From Aphrophora alni (lineage: Eukaryota > Arthropoda > Insecta > Hemiptera > Aphrophoridae): a DNA stretch of 64,000 nt. Below, piece by piece: positions 35,729 to 48,152 of this stretch; position 1 is the stretch's first letter, and the number at the start of each line of letters is the position of its first letter. The notes under the pieces are model-generated. The model saw nothing but the letters and a program-made list of their open reading frames with translations. It was not told the DNA's origin and ran no database searches. The stretch spans positions 17,534,590-17,598,589 of the forward strand of contig OY740768.1 in the NCBI GenBank assembly GCA_963513935.1. Direction: 5' to 3'. The position numbers were made by a program, and so were the translations under genes.

Positions 35729-37590
35729 GTAGGAATGTGTCTAGGGTGGAGAGGAAAAGAGGGGCCCCCACACTTTGTTTGTTGCGTTTACTTTATAAAA
35801 AAATACAGACCTCAAATCTTCTGTGTAAAGGCGTACCCCTTTTGTTTCTTTTATCGGAGTAAATAAGAATAAAACGTTTACAAAAGTCTGTCACGAAGTT
35901 GTAACTTTAGGAATTAAATGTAGCTAAGCAGTAATTTGTGTACCTAGTTTTCTTGGAATGGGTTGTACCCGTCAAGTCAGGTTAGTGAAGCAAGTAGAAG
36001 GGAGGACACGCCCCTTACACCAGACACAATCCTAGTATGAGGCTACTGTACATTGGGTTATCAGCGTCACATGACGTCCGATACACGTCGCAGCAAGAAA
36101 GTAACTTAACCCCACACTTCTGATTTCTGGATCTAGAGAGACTAACATTGAAAGAATCGATATTGACGGTAAAATTTCTAATAATGTGCTATTCATTTTA
36201 ATTCTAAATTTTAAGTTAAGATGACTGTTTAAATATCTTATTTTAATAAATTTATTTTGTATAGAAGACAAAATTAAAATTTTTGATGATTATTTTCCTT
36301 AGAAGTAGCCTAGTTATATATTACATAACTACAAATAATATAAAATTTACTTGTATTTAGCCCTATTTCTTTAATTATTTTCCAGTTGTAATTGAAAAAA
36401 ATTATCAGTTAATTGAAAAAAATCAGTTAATTTAAAAAATTCTCAGTTAATTGAACACGCTTACTAAATCATTATACATTTTTTAAAGGGAACATTGTAA
36501 AAATATTCTTTTAAATATTTTTTTAAACACCTAACAGATGGTTAAATCAAATATCTACAAATGGGTAAATGGTTTGGTTAAAATCAGCCCATTATTTTTA
36601 TCTAAAATAGACAGTGTAGCTTCTAGAGAAACTAGTCCCTCCCTCAAACATCCTAAGTTGCTGTTTTGATTTGAATTCTTTTTGTAGTTTGACTCCTGAA
36701 AAACATTTCATTCAATTCTTTTGATATAAATTTATCTTTTATTACACAGGATTATATCTGATTTTCCTACTAATTAAACTTGTCTCCGCATAATGAACAA
36801 ACATTAAAGTTTAAATCAGTTAAAGCAACATTAAAGTTTACAATTAAATTTTACTTTATTTATTTATTGTAAAACTTTATTCAAATTTTCCACCTTTATT
36901 AATATAGTTGTTTGAAATAAATGGTGTTTTACAAAAACCTTCACTCACGAATGGCTTGAGTATTGACACTAGAAGCCATTAGGGCTCACTTTAGTGAGTA
37001 TGGGCGTAGCAATCCCGATAATCCTAGCTGGATCTACACATTTGTTCATTTAGTCTTTGGTTATTTCCATCCTTTTTATCTATCATATCAGGTCTCTTTT
37101 AACCAATACTTGTTCTGTTTCAACCCTGATTTTATTACAATATTCAAGTGGTAATGTTCTAATTTTTATTCTTTTCTTCCTTTTTTTTTATATTTACAGT
37201 TTTTTTTATAAAATACTAAATTTTGATCGAAAGGTATTTAGCATCCTTAGACAAACAAAATCAAAAATAATAAATAATCATACATCTAACACTAGGTGTA
37301 AATTGGGTTTCTTAAAAACCTGTTGCAGGTGAGAAAAAATTGAAAGTGAAGGAATTCTAACAAGTGAACAGAAAACTCTAAACAACAAAAGTATATTTAG
37401 TGCATATAACGAATTCAGCTAGGAAACAAGGATTATTTTTACAATTAAGTAATCTCAAATAAAGTGAGAAAAATACAAGGTAAAATAGAGGTACGCCAAA
37501 ATGATCAAATGTCAATGTTGAACATGGACGATTACAAAATCATTGGGTAAGCTAAGGAGAAGATGATTTGAATCTAAGAATAAAATGAGG
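35729..37590. other. Unassigned sequence, mostly AT-rich
   Basis: No gene is supported. A small three-copy repeat of ATCAGTTAATTGAAAAA type lies at about 36,385-36,450, and a less AT-rich patch lies near 35,950-36,110. ORFs at 36,032-36,271 (minus) and 36,963-37,332 (plus) translate to low-complexity AT-driven peptides without motifs. Confidence 0.5.
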
Positions 37591-37790
37591 AATTGATATC
37601 TTCCGAATTATAAAAGCTCAGAGATTAAGATGGTTAGAACATATTTGATAAAAAACACGATTTGGTAGAAGAAAGAAATATCGATTAAGAAAATGGAGGC
37701 TGAATAGCATCACTGGAGATGGGAGTAAGATTAGTGAGAGATAGATAGGTTTTGAAAGGCTCAAACAGTGAAGACGAAGGCAAACAAAAA
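37590..37790 (+). pseudogene. Relic of a non-LTR retrotransposon C-terminal region
   Basis: The frame around 37,590 reads GIDIFRIIKAQRLRWLEHI, then after two stops KTRFGRRKKYRLRKWRL. The pattern I-K-x-x-R-L-R-W-L-x-H is well known downstream of the reverse transcriptase domain in many insect non-LTR elements. In-frame stops (TGATAA after EHI) and the lack of any upstream reverse transcriptase motif show it is a short dead fragment. Its ends cannot be fixed from the window. Confidence 0.45.
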
Positions 37791-38089
37791 AATACCAGTT
37801 TTCACAAAACTTTTACCTGTGACAATTTTGAAAAGGGAATTTAAAATAAAAGCTTTCGAGAAACTTTAACAGGGGAATGACACTATTTTTTCGGAATGTA
37901 ATACACTTTGATATATCTTCCTAATGTGCCTTTAGGAGAGCCAATTGGATATTAATATTCAAATTTTAACCCCAACTTATACATTATCTTAAAGAAAAAT
38001 CAAGTAGACGAAAACCTCTCAAAATGGAGAGAATGTGATGTCCTTGTTTAAATTGGATAATAACCAATATAATTAAAAATATTACTATA

Positions 38090-38764
38090 CAGTGCAACCT
38101 CGTCAAGTCGGCCCCCTTTAAGTCGGATCTCTGGGTAACCCGGACCGGTTTGCAATAAATATAAATATAAATATAAATAATATAAAATATGCTCTTTGGT
38201 AGCGCTATTGTTTTATACGAGCGCATAATTGTAGTGTATTGCACGGTGATCGTGTTTCCGCCAAGTTCACACAACCAAGTTTGTTTGCCGTGACTGTACA
38301 TCTGATGCCTAACTGCAGCGCTGCATGCCTGCGTGGTGAGTCATTGTCAACAAGGTGATACAGACGAGGAAAACGCTGAAGAACCATGTCATCAGTCGTG
38401 CAGAAGCAGCATCTCACTTGGATAAATTGATGGTGTATTTTGAGCATCAGAACAAGACTACACCGGCCGAGCTTGTCATTTTGAAATGGATGTGAGACCG
38501 TGCAGCACGTAAACGTTACTCGAAGCTGACGCAACAGAAACTTACAAGCTTATTGTCCAAAAAGTAGACATACCTTTACAGTCCACAGATGTGTTTGTTG
38601 TTTTATTGTGATGAGTAAATATTTTTAAAGTGTTTTTCTCCGTAGTAAAGAAAATTATTGTAAGTACAGTATGTATATTTTCATTTGTTTGTGTTTTCTG
38701 CTCTTTCTCCGGCAGATTTTCGTTATGTCGGATCAGCCGGATCCGACTTAACGAGGTTCTACGG
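38090..38764 (+). mobile_element. Degenerate pogo/Tigger-type DNA transposon, 675 bp
   Basis: The left end CAGTGCAACCTCGTCAAGTC and the reverse complement of the right end, CCGTAGAACCTCGTTAAGTC, form imperfect terminal inverted repeats. They resemble the CAGTAGAACCTCG-type ends typical of Tigger/pogo elements. TA dinucleotides flank both ends (38,088-38,089 and 38,765-38,766), the expected target duplication for Tc1/mariner/pogo elements. The right end also contains a local palindrome (CGGATCAGCCGGATCCG). The interior keeps only the C-terminal end of a transposase, so the element is internally deleted. An AAATAT microsatellite lies at about 38,157-38,190. Confidence 0.75.
38340..38567 (+). 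pseudogene. C-terminal transposase remnant of the pogo/Tigger element
   Basis: One frame reads DEENAEEP (acidic linker). After a one-base frameshift it gives VISRAEAASHLDKLMVYFEH and NKTTPAELVILKWM, then a stop, then DRAARKR. This is the usual tail of Tigger/jerky-like transposases: an acidic stretch, then a helical segment with an alanine-threonine-proline-alanine-type motif and a basic RDRAARKR-like end. The DDE core is missing. A minus-strand ORF at 38,205-38,534 is a shadow. Confidence 0.65.
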
Positions 38765-38766
38765 TA

Positions 38767-39950
38767 CTTGTTTTTGGTTTATTTTAGCTATAAATAGGTT
38801 TTATTATATAGGAGGCAGTAAAATTACAGAACAATAATAATAATAGTGCTATGTTGATTAGTAAAATACAAATGGTTCGTACCCCACAGTGAAAAGTTTA
38901 TGTGGTTCAGAAAATCAAACGAAATCTTAAGCAAATATTTTGTTTAGCATTATTTTGACATAAAAACCTTGCAGTACTGGAATCAATTAGTTAACTCTAT
39001 TAAAATGGCGGCTTATAATATAAATTTTACTACGTTTATATCTCACTAACCTAACCTCCCCCCCTCCAGGGAAATAAAAACCATGTCGAGTTGAGAGTGT
39101 GACGATTATGACAGCAGTCAGATAGTCACGTATGTGACACGAGATATTGTAATTTTCTGAGCAGTCAATATTAGAACATTCCCCTTTTAATATCACCTAA
39201 CATTAGGGGAATACTAGTAACTGAATTAACCTCACACTGGGGAAGGGGAAAGGGCACGACCAGTTAAATTAATTTTATTCAGAATTTAATTCTATCAGAT
39301 TTTATGATTGGGATTTATTCAGTCGTTATATCTCCATTGATTCAAATTATAAAATAAATAAACGGTAAACTTTTAAGAAAATAATCTTTTAGAGTCAATT
39401 TAACATAGAAAACAGTACTGGAATATGATTTCAATTAGTTGACCCTAATCAATATTGTGGCAATACACACAAGTGTCCTAAAAATTCATAAAGTATGTTT
39501 TTTTTTTAATGTTCAAAATATCAGAAAGGCTTAATATCTCAGTTTAAAATTTTAATAGAGATATGAAAAAATGGAAATTTCTAGATAATAAGATTCTCTA
39601 TTCACAGAGTGAATCAAAAGTTAGGAAATATGTAGATGATATCGTAATAATTAAAATATCAAATTGACGATACTACTAGCTTAAGACTCCTTAATTACCC
39701 CACTCCTGAAAAACAAATTTCAACAGGCGTTCTGGGCTTATTGAAACTGTGAATATTACAACAAAATCTGAAGTATATAATTCAAGTCACGCCACTTTCC
39801 CACTCCCCTGATTTGTTTTTACAACTGTTTACACCAAATAACCCAACCAAGTGTGAAAAACTGAGCATTTGTTCTTCTACCTCTGCATGCTTTGAACTTG
39901 GATATTGATCAAAATAAATTATATTTTCCCCTTTTCCTTAACATAACACA
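38767..39950. other. Unassigned AT-rich sequence
   Basis: No coding region, repeat with defined ends or RNA gene was recognised. A short C-run occurs at about 39,057-39,065. Confidence 0.5.
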
Positions 39951-39954
39951 TACA

Positions 39955-40130
39955 AGGAACTTTATTGAAGTTGACGGAATCAATGTACCTCACTATGTTG
40001 TGCCTATGAGGAGAGATGGGTCATGTACTGGACTGACATGCTTGTATCCAGTTGCGTAATAGTGTCGTACAGCACATTTATAACAACTGGCAGTTTTAAG
40101 AGTATACTTTGATGCTGTGCGGTAATATTT
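39955..40130 (+). pseudogene. Relic of an OTU-like cysteine protease coding region
   Basis: From 39,961 the frame reads FIEVDGINVPHYVVPMRRDG, then SCTG, and runs into stops at 40,057. OTU proteases carry a conserved D-G-x-C active-site motif (aspartate and catalytic cysteine), and RRDGSC fits this. Past a frameshift, HIYNNWQF matches the spacing of a downstream helix common in insect OTU-like hypothetical proteins, many of which belong to repetitive elements. The remainder is eroded. This is recognition by eye from family knowledge and no search was run. Confidence 0.42.
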
Positions 40131-42977
40131 ATTCAAATGCCGGAATAACTGTTCTCAACCTCCCTTCATCTCACTTGATACAGACAGGCCTGTCAAAATT
40201 ATTATAGAGCAACCTTTTTTTGAGGAATCTGATGATGAAATACCCCTAATTCATTTACTTCAAATTGTTCTGCCTTATAACAAGTTGGTTTTTGTTTTGC
40301 CTACTACTGTAATGATTCAAGTTTTTACACATTTAACAAAACTGTCAGTTTCCTGCTTTTTAGTATATATCTAAATAGAATGTTAAAGCTAAGAAAATAT
40401 ATATTCCATTACAATCATAAGTCAACATTAGTTTTTATTGCTTTCTGTGTCATTTGATTTGAGGAAATAAAATGAACAAAACATAAAGAACAGACATTTC
40501 TTTAATAAACATTACATTTTAATATTCTTTGTTTACACGAATAAAGTGGTTTTTAATGATTATGAAAATGTTTGTACAAACAAAAACAAACATACAATAA
40601 TATCTTACATCATATACATCCTAATCAGTCTTTGTACAAAAATTAAAACAATTATGCTTTGTAAATTAATCATATACATACCAGAAACCATAGAAAATAT
40701 ATTACAATCTATACAAAAAATAATTACAAATGTTCCAATTACTTTTCACAATAAATTAATTCTAATAATGTTATGTGTATATATGTTTTTAATGTACGGA
40801 CAGCTTAATTAATATTTAAAATTACTGAGTTCAGTTTATAATTTTTGTTTTTGTATATATAAAGTGCATAGACAAATGAATCTATGTCAATAAATTTTAA
40901 TAATAAAGACCTTTATTTTATAAAATGGTTCTTCTTTAAAATATTACTCCACTTTTCAATAAATTATACAAAAACTCCACATTTCAATAAATTATACAAT
41001 AGAAGATTAAAACTTTAATACTTATAAATTTTGAACAAAGTTTACTATCTTGAAAATTTTCTCAGAATAGTATCAATATCTCAAATGTAGATAAGTGAGT
41101 CAACCTTTTATCCAAACATAGATTCATTTTAAAAGTTGAAAAATAATTATTATATTAACACATAATTTTATGTATCATAAAGTAGATCAAACAATTTTTT
41201 TTTTTATTCATTAGAGACATGAACAATTTTGCTATGGTAAAACATAAGAAATTAACTTATAAGTGTTATAATTTAAGAAATTTGATTTTAGGTCAATTTT
41301 ATTATTCAATATTCATAAAAGGGGTGGTCTTAGGGATGTAAATAAATAAATAAAAATTAATTAATGTATGAAAGCGTAAATTATTAAAGTTCTTTTGCTG
41401 ACACTTTATTTATTAAAAATATATTTTTATATTTTATGTTAAAAGAAAAGAGTATGAAAAACAAAAGTTATGTGAATACCCACACACATTCAATACGAAT
41501 GGATTCATCCAATAACAAATCAAGATGTCCATATTAATTTTGTTGGTTCATTATCTCCTAATAAATAAGGAAGCATTATCTTCATCTAATTGCCAGATGA
41601 ATCTGGCACTCTCTAATTGCACTATCTTCAAAATTGGATTTTGTTTCATCTTCTTACGATTTTAGAAGCCAATATTTAAATAAAATGGCAAATATATATA
41701 TATAAATTAAATTAATTATAAGAAGTGTTAAATTCTAAATCTTCTTAGATCTGATACTGAAAAATATGAACATTGAAAGTGAAAAGGCATAAATGGCAAG
41801 TACAAAAGTCTAGCCTATTTCAAGGAATTGATATTGTACACACAAGTAAATATATATATGTTGAATAAAAAGAGTGTATAACACACAATTTATATAATAT
41901 GATGTTCTAATAGTTGTTGTATATAACAATGGTTTATTTTAATGTAGATGTAGTTTTCTTGAATTTAAATGAACAACTTGATCAAGTAAACATAATTTAA
42001 ATTCATTCTCTTGGTCGAGATATTCAAAGTCAATGACGTTCCCAATACAATTGCAGCATTGTTTTTGGCAGAAATAATTAGCATTAGAGTATAAAGTTAA
42101 TTAGCCATTAGGTATTTCTCTATACAAAATTGGTTGCTAATTAATCAAAGTTTGTTATTGTCTCTCTAGATAATCTACCCTTTGGTTTTGAGGTTAGATT
42201 ACCTAGATATATAATTACAAAATTTGTTTCCTTAGCAAACAATTATTCGTTCTATTTACTTTCGCTAAGACCAATGCCGATATTAAACTGGATATTCGAC
42301 CTTAAATATCTTATCTCACAGACTGAATTTATAAAATCAGACAAAAAACTATGTCTTTACTGATATATGTATATTGGTGAGCTGCATATCGATTTCAGGA
42401 AGCAATGTTTCAGCCAGTTACTATAGTAAAACAATTTAAACAAGATATTGCATTCTATATATTTTATTATTAGAAGTGTTACTATACAAATCATATAATA
42501 TATTCAATTTGATTAATATAATTTTGATGTGAGTTAATGAATGGATGATAGACCATGGGTTATTGTAATTGGCACTGTCTTGAAAATACAGAGATCACAA
42601 AGGGATGATTATTTTCATTGCCATATCACCAGATTATTTCAGTTCTTACCAGAACTCATCTGTTGGTGGGGGGACATTTCATTCATGTTAAAAGAACAGT
42701 AAACTACTTTAGAGATATTTAGTAAAGAACGATAAGACATTTACTCTCTGGGATCAGATTAAACAAGTATCTGAAAAAGCATCAGCGTTAGGCTTGTTTA
42801 TAGCAAACATCAATTGGATTAGGCCTTGCATTTGACTGCTGATGTCTGTTACACATTCAGTGTTATTGCGTAACATAATCTGAACAGATACAATTGAACT
42901 GGATAATTTCAATTTCTACTTAGGATTGGAAAATATAGGAAAAGAATGGCATTGGTATAAAGAATAGAAGCTCTTAG
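40131..42977. other. Unassigned AT-rich intergenic sequence
   Basis: It is strongly AT-rich with many homopolymers. The ORF at 40,546-40,812 translates to an I/T/K/N-rich peptide produced by base composition. No gene, RNA or bounded repeat was seen. Confidence 0.5.
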
Positions 42978-43160
42978 CAAGGGCGTACCCAGGATCAAAA
43001 CTAGGGGGGGGGGGGCAAGCCATGGTCATTCATTATACAATTGATTATTAAAATAGTTATTTCAAGAATTGTATTAAATTCCAGCAACAAAATGTATAAT
43101 AAAGATTTTTTCTTCCAGGGGGGGCAGCTGCCCCCCTGCCCCTCGCTGGGTACGCCCATG
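42978..43160. mobile_element. hAT-type MITE, 183 bp, with 8-bp target duplication
   Basis: The ends CAAGGGCGTACCCAG and, from the right, CATGGGCGTACCCAG are inverted repeats with one mismatch in 15. The direct repeat GCTCTTAG flanks the element exactly (42,970-42,977 and 43,161-43,168), giving an 8-bp target duplication, the established mark of hAT transposons, whose ends often begin with CA. The interior is G-rich on the left (a run of about 13 G), AT-rich in the middle and has GGGGGGCAGCTGCCCCCC near the right, so the two ends can fold together. It has no coding capacity. The intact target duplication suggests a fairly young insertion. Confidence 0.85.
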
Positions 43161-43168
43161 GCTCTTAG

Positions 43169-46100
43169 GATTTTAATACTAGTGACAAATATAACATTCT
43201 AAAAAGGCAAGAGTCTCAAAAATGGTGCAGTAGCAAGAAAGATGGTCAAACAGTTCTATGAGAAGAAGGGATTTAGACAAGTGGATCAGTAAAACTCATG
43301 GAAAAAGAAATGGGCTTAAAATGTGCGCAAAGAGTAGTTGGATAGGAATTCTTCTTAAAACCAAGACTTAAAAATTGAAGTAAAGCTGCTGAGGTGTAAT
43401 AATGCATGCAGAAAGTATAGTGAAAATAAGTGCTGAAGTTGATTCAGTCTAAGATTAGAGGTTTTAGGATTTTAGTGGATAATATGGATGAGCCAGGATT
43501 CTCACACACTAGCTTTAACCTGATGGTGTGGTGTAATGGTGTAAAGAGCATAAAAAAATGACAAACATTGAATTTTTTAAAATATCGGTTCACAATTTCC
43601 AAAAAAACTACATCTTCTTCAATACAGTTTATCACCAAAACAACTAAATTGTAAATTTATAAATTAAGTAAAAAACGATGTTCAACAATATATATTATTT
43701 TATTGTGCCAGATTATACACAGCATAAAACTGTATAAACGGAGGCATTTGTATTACATAATTTGAGATATATTTAAGACAAGATATTAGCTGATGCGTAT
43801 GGACTTAAAGAAAATGTACAATTTAAACCAATATTTCTATATTAAGCTGCATATATTATACCTGGTTCACTTCTAATTAAGTCTAAAGGCATTGTGACAC
43901 ATTAGTAAAATTGAAGTAAAATATAAAGTTTCATTCTATATGCCATGCTTTGCTATTATCATGTATTATACTTATTATAAAATAAATTTAACACACTTTA
44001 AAAAGGTTTACCTATTTGCATATAACTTACTTTCTTGTTCAATTTAGAATTATCTAACTTTTCTGTCTGTATTTTAGTAAATATAAATTTTAATAAATAC
44101 AAATATTGCCTAAACTATTTTACATACTAGCTTTGAGCTATATATATATATAATGTTGACAAGTTAACAATTGTTACATGTTAATTTTATAGAATCTGTG
44201 TAAAGTTTGCTATAAAAAATGTAACACATTTATGTCAAAACACTTTTCCCTTTCTTTTCAATATGCTAAAGTAGTAACTAAAGTGTTGTGAAAATATTTA
44301 CTGAAAAATCACAACCATTATTTAAAAATTCATTTTAGAAATGTTAAGTGTGTGAATATTAAAAAACACTCACTGCTCCCAACCCAATCACAGAAAACAT
44401 TTGTTTGATATTGGTCCATACAATCAGTTCCATTCTACCAATACATGTTATGTTAATTCTTTTAAACAATATTTAAAGGGGATCAACACTTGTTCTGCAA
44501 GTACACATATGTATTTTATTTACTTCTACTTAAACGGTGATATGCTTTAATAATTTACATTTCAAAACCTAGTTAGTAAAAGTTTCAAACTTTATTATTC
44601 ATTTCAGTTACACAAATGTAAACTTTTTGCACATTTAAAGACTTTTGGTGGATTACATTTTTACAAAATTTCTTTTTTTTTAAACTGAGATTGTTTATTA
44701 TAATAAATTTACTGTACAAAACTAATTAATTCAAATGTGTTTAAAAGTAAGAAATAACATTTCTATATTGTCCAATCAATAAATGGTCACATATTATAAT
44801 TTTATTTGCTTGGTTTTATCAACAACACTTAGCAATATTTAAAAAATTCTGACAACAATAATTTTTTAAGTCTATTATTAAGCAAAATAATTGGTTTATA
44901 TATTGTAAATCATAAAACAGCTCTAAAGATGATATTGTAAGCCTTTAAAATAATTGGTTATATTTTCTAACAGTTTTCCTCTAAGAGCTAATTGTTTGTT
45001 TTTATTAGAGTTGTGGAAAATTTACTGTTTGCTAAACAAATTCAAATTGTAAATATTTTAAACGGGAACAAAATTTTGTTATAAAATTTTTATACCATCT
45101 GAATTATTGGCAGTTACAGGTAATGTATTTATACGACCACAATGTTAGATACGTCAATACTACAAATATGAAACATGGTCCCTTTAAATAACAAATATTA
45201 GATTAGAGAAATTGTATTATGTAAAAAGAATGTTGAAACACGTACAGTTAGCATAGACAATATAGATGCGAGACACCTATAGAAAGCTGTTGGGCATTGA
45301 TACAGATCTATTAGTTTGGTATTATAACACTTAATGTCTGAATAAAACATTGAAATTATACTACTATATGTTTTTAAAAAATATACATATGAAAACTATA
45401 TACATTTGTACACTTAATAGACTAAAGTAATAAACCTATAATTACCTATATTTAAATTTGGTATTTAATTTAAAGTTGGATGCAACATACATTGAAACTA
45501 TACAACATAAAATAACCTTAAATAAAACTAATTATTGACAGTTCAAACAAATACAAATGAAATTCTGTCTCCAACTGTTTATTTACAAATTATGACTTAT
45601 TTAACAATAGTTTAAATAGTTTAATATGAATTATTTGTTTATAATAGTTTGAATAACAAATTAAAATTTAACTAATTAAATAAATTATTTTGAAATCCTT
45701 GTTTGTAACATGGTTTTTTGAAAGTAATAATAATGTAAAAATAAAATTAGATACAATCAATTATTTTATAAATTACATTTAAAAATTCTTCATTTTAGTG
45801 TGGGTTTGTTTACATTTTAAATTAAAAGAACATCTCTGCAAGCATACACAAATAAATGTTTAGGCATGCAAATTGTATTTGATGGAAAGAAAGAAAACAA
45901 CAATTAAAACATGTCTGTAAAATTTAATATTAGTAATAATAATATATAAAATATTGATTTTTAGCAAGCTACATGGAACATAAATACTTAAAAAAAGAAA
46001 CATTATAGCGATAATATAATAACATACACACTCGCATATACTTGCACTTAAAAATGGGCATATAATCGAGAAATTGGAAAATTATTGCTGTCATTTTGAT

Positions 46101-47820
46101 TATTTAAATGACGCAAATTGAAAACTGAATTTTAAGATCATTGTACTGAAATTGTATAGTTATTACAATATATAACTTATGTTGATGATGTTAAATGATG
46201 AAAAGTGATAAATTTCCATTTAAACAATGTTAGTTTATGGCAAAACTTCCTATACAAAATGTTAATTTTAATATAGAATTCAAAAATTGGGCTTCATAAT
46301 ATACAAATAGACTTACTTGAGGATGAACACATTCGAAAATACTATTACAATCGCTTTAGTTTTATGGGCTGATGTTTTTGACGATTGTACGTTTTAACAA
46401 AATAAACAACAGAAAATCTCTTTTGTGACAAAAATTTTAAAAAAACCTGCACATTCATGGAAATCAGTTTAGCTATTTGATCTGTAGAGACTATTGGATA
46501 TTTGTCTTAAACACATAAGGATTTTTTTTAGTCTATAAACGAAATTACAATACAAAATTTTAACTGCAAAAGCAGGACCTTATGGAGTTAATGAAATTTT
46601 TATTAGTCACATATAAAATCTTAATAAAATAATTAATATTGTGAATAAAATGATCTTCGGAAATCAAATCCTATATCATGTAATATTATGAAAAATACAG
46701 TTTTGGTTCCCCTCTGTTTATTAATAAGTTATTTTATGTACATAAAGTAAAAACTAAATTTAAATATTGGGAGCAGTTATGTCTTTGTACTGGCTTCCAA
46801 TAAAGTGCAGTATATTATACAAGTTTGTTGAAATCAACTAAAATTTCAAAATATATTTTGAAAAGATGTTTGGAGTTTACTAAATATAAAAATGATTAGC
46901 CTAAAAATTATGAAACATGTAAACAATTTTATAGGAACAATTTTAGCAAAAGTATGTCACCATTTTTATTTTAAACTTTAAAATTTTTAAATATTAAAAG
47001 GAAATTTACTACATTTTGAAAATGTAATATAATGAAAGACACTGAAATTCAAACTCTTGTAACCTTACAAACTTAAATTCCTCTTACAAAGTCAATATTA
47101 AATTTTTTATTAAATATAGTTGACTAGTTCAAAAGTCCACATTATAATAAAGACATGGTGGGCATTGATTTATCTCCCTCCTATATGTTTTGGCTCGTCT
47201 ATATTTGATTGTTTACTGATATACTCAGCAACCTATTAGCATGTTGATTGACACTGCTGCATAATGCTTGATTATTCTTATTTATGTATCTTTGTGGAAT
47301 AGCTAGACTGAGTGGTATAGTGGACCCCCAACTGTGAATTTTCCAAACAGAATATTTATAAAATAATGTTTTACTATATTGTATTAATTAAATACATATT
47401 TAGAACTTAAGAGTAATACAATTAGTAACTTTTGTATAAACAAGTTTCTGTGTGTTGTTTTAAATTAATAATGTACAATAAAAAAGTCTGACAAACAGTC
47501 AATAGAAATGAGGAAAATAACTGTATAAAGAGTCCATGGCAATCACAACATTTTTTTATATATAAAACATCTGTGGTATATACATCTGGACATACTATAC
47601 ATAAATGGCGGTGTGATAGCACTTTAGTAAACTACCAAGGTTTTATATTATAAGTGTTAGTGTACAATGCTTTCCAACAGTAAGAGCAAAAGTTTTTTCT
47701 TAATCTTTAGACTTATAATCTAATCTAAGTCTAGACTATTTTGACTGGGAAACAAGAAATGTCTAAAGCATTTGGTAGCAATATTAAATTGGTTCATATA
47801 AAATTGTAAAATATTTAAAA
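43169..47820. other. AT-rich intergenic sequence downstream of the membrane-protein gene
   Basis: No exon-like or bounded repeat sequence was recognised. Short runs of TA (about 44,141-44,155) and many AT homopolymers are present. ORFs at 43,444-43,638 and 47,422-47,622 have no motif or splice support. A longer 3' UTR of the upstream gene could extend into this stretch if the proximal polyadenylation signals are not used. Confidence 0.5.
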
Positions 47821-47840
47821 ACCAACACTAATTATCTTAA

Positions 47841-47863
47841 TTTATTAGCACGCATGATTTATT
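47841..47863 (-). terminator. Candidate polyadenylation signals of the minus-strand gene
   Basis: Two AATAAA hexamers on the minus strand (TTTATT at 47,841-47,846 and 47,858-47,863) lie about 290-312 nt past the stop codon. They would give a 3' UTR of roughly 0.3 kb. AATAAA is frequent by chance in DNA this AT-rich, so the choice is tentative. Confidence 0.3.
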
Positions 47864-48152
47864 GTTTAAAAACTGTTGAATAAATTGTGCAAACTTACAA
47901 AGATAAAAAATTTGCAACTAATTCTAGTTAAAAAATGTTGTGGTTATTGTCATTTAATTCCAGTCTAATTTTTTGCTCATGATTTAGAAAGAAAATATTG
48001 TACTTTTGTTTGTGCCATTTTTTAATCAAGCATAATAAATATTTATAAATTGTTACTATATTAACATAATACCCAATAATACTGTTACCTATGTAATAAA
48101 TTCCTTATGGTATTGAATATCAACAAAAAACTATTTTCTTGGATAAAATTGT

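Noticed and set aside
38205..38534. 109- and 105-codon minus-strand ORFs as genes
   Set aside because: They lie antisense to the Tigger transposase tail and are explained as shadows of it.
40546..40812. 88-codon plus-strand ORF as a small membrane protein
   Set aside because: The I/L/Y/N/K-rich translation is what AT-rich DNA gives by chance; there is no splice, start or homology cue.
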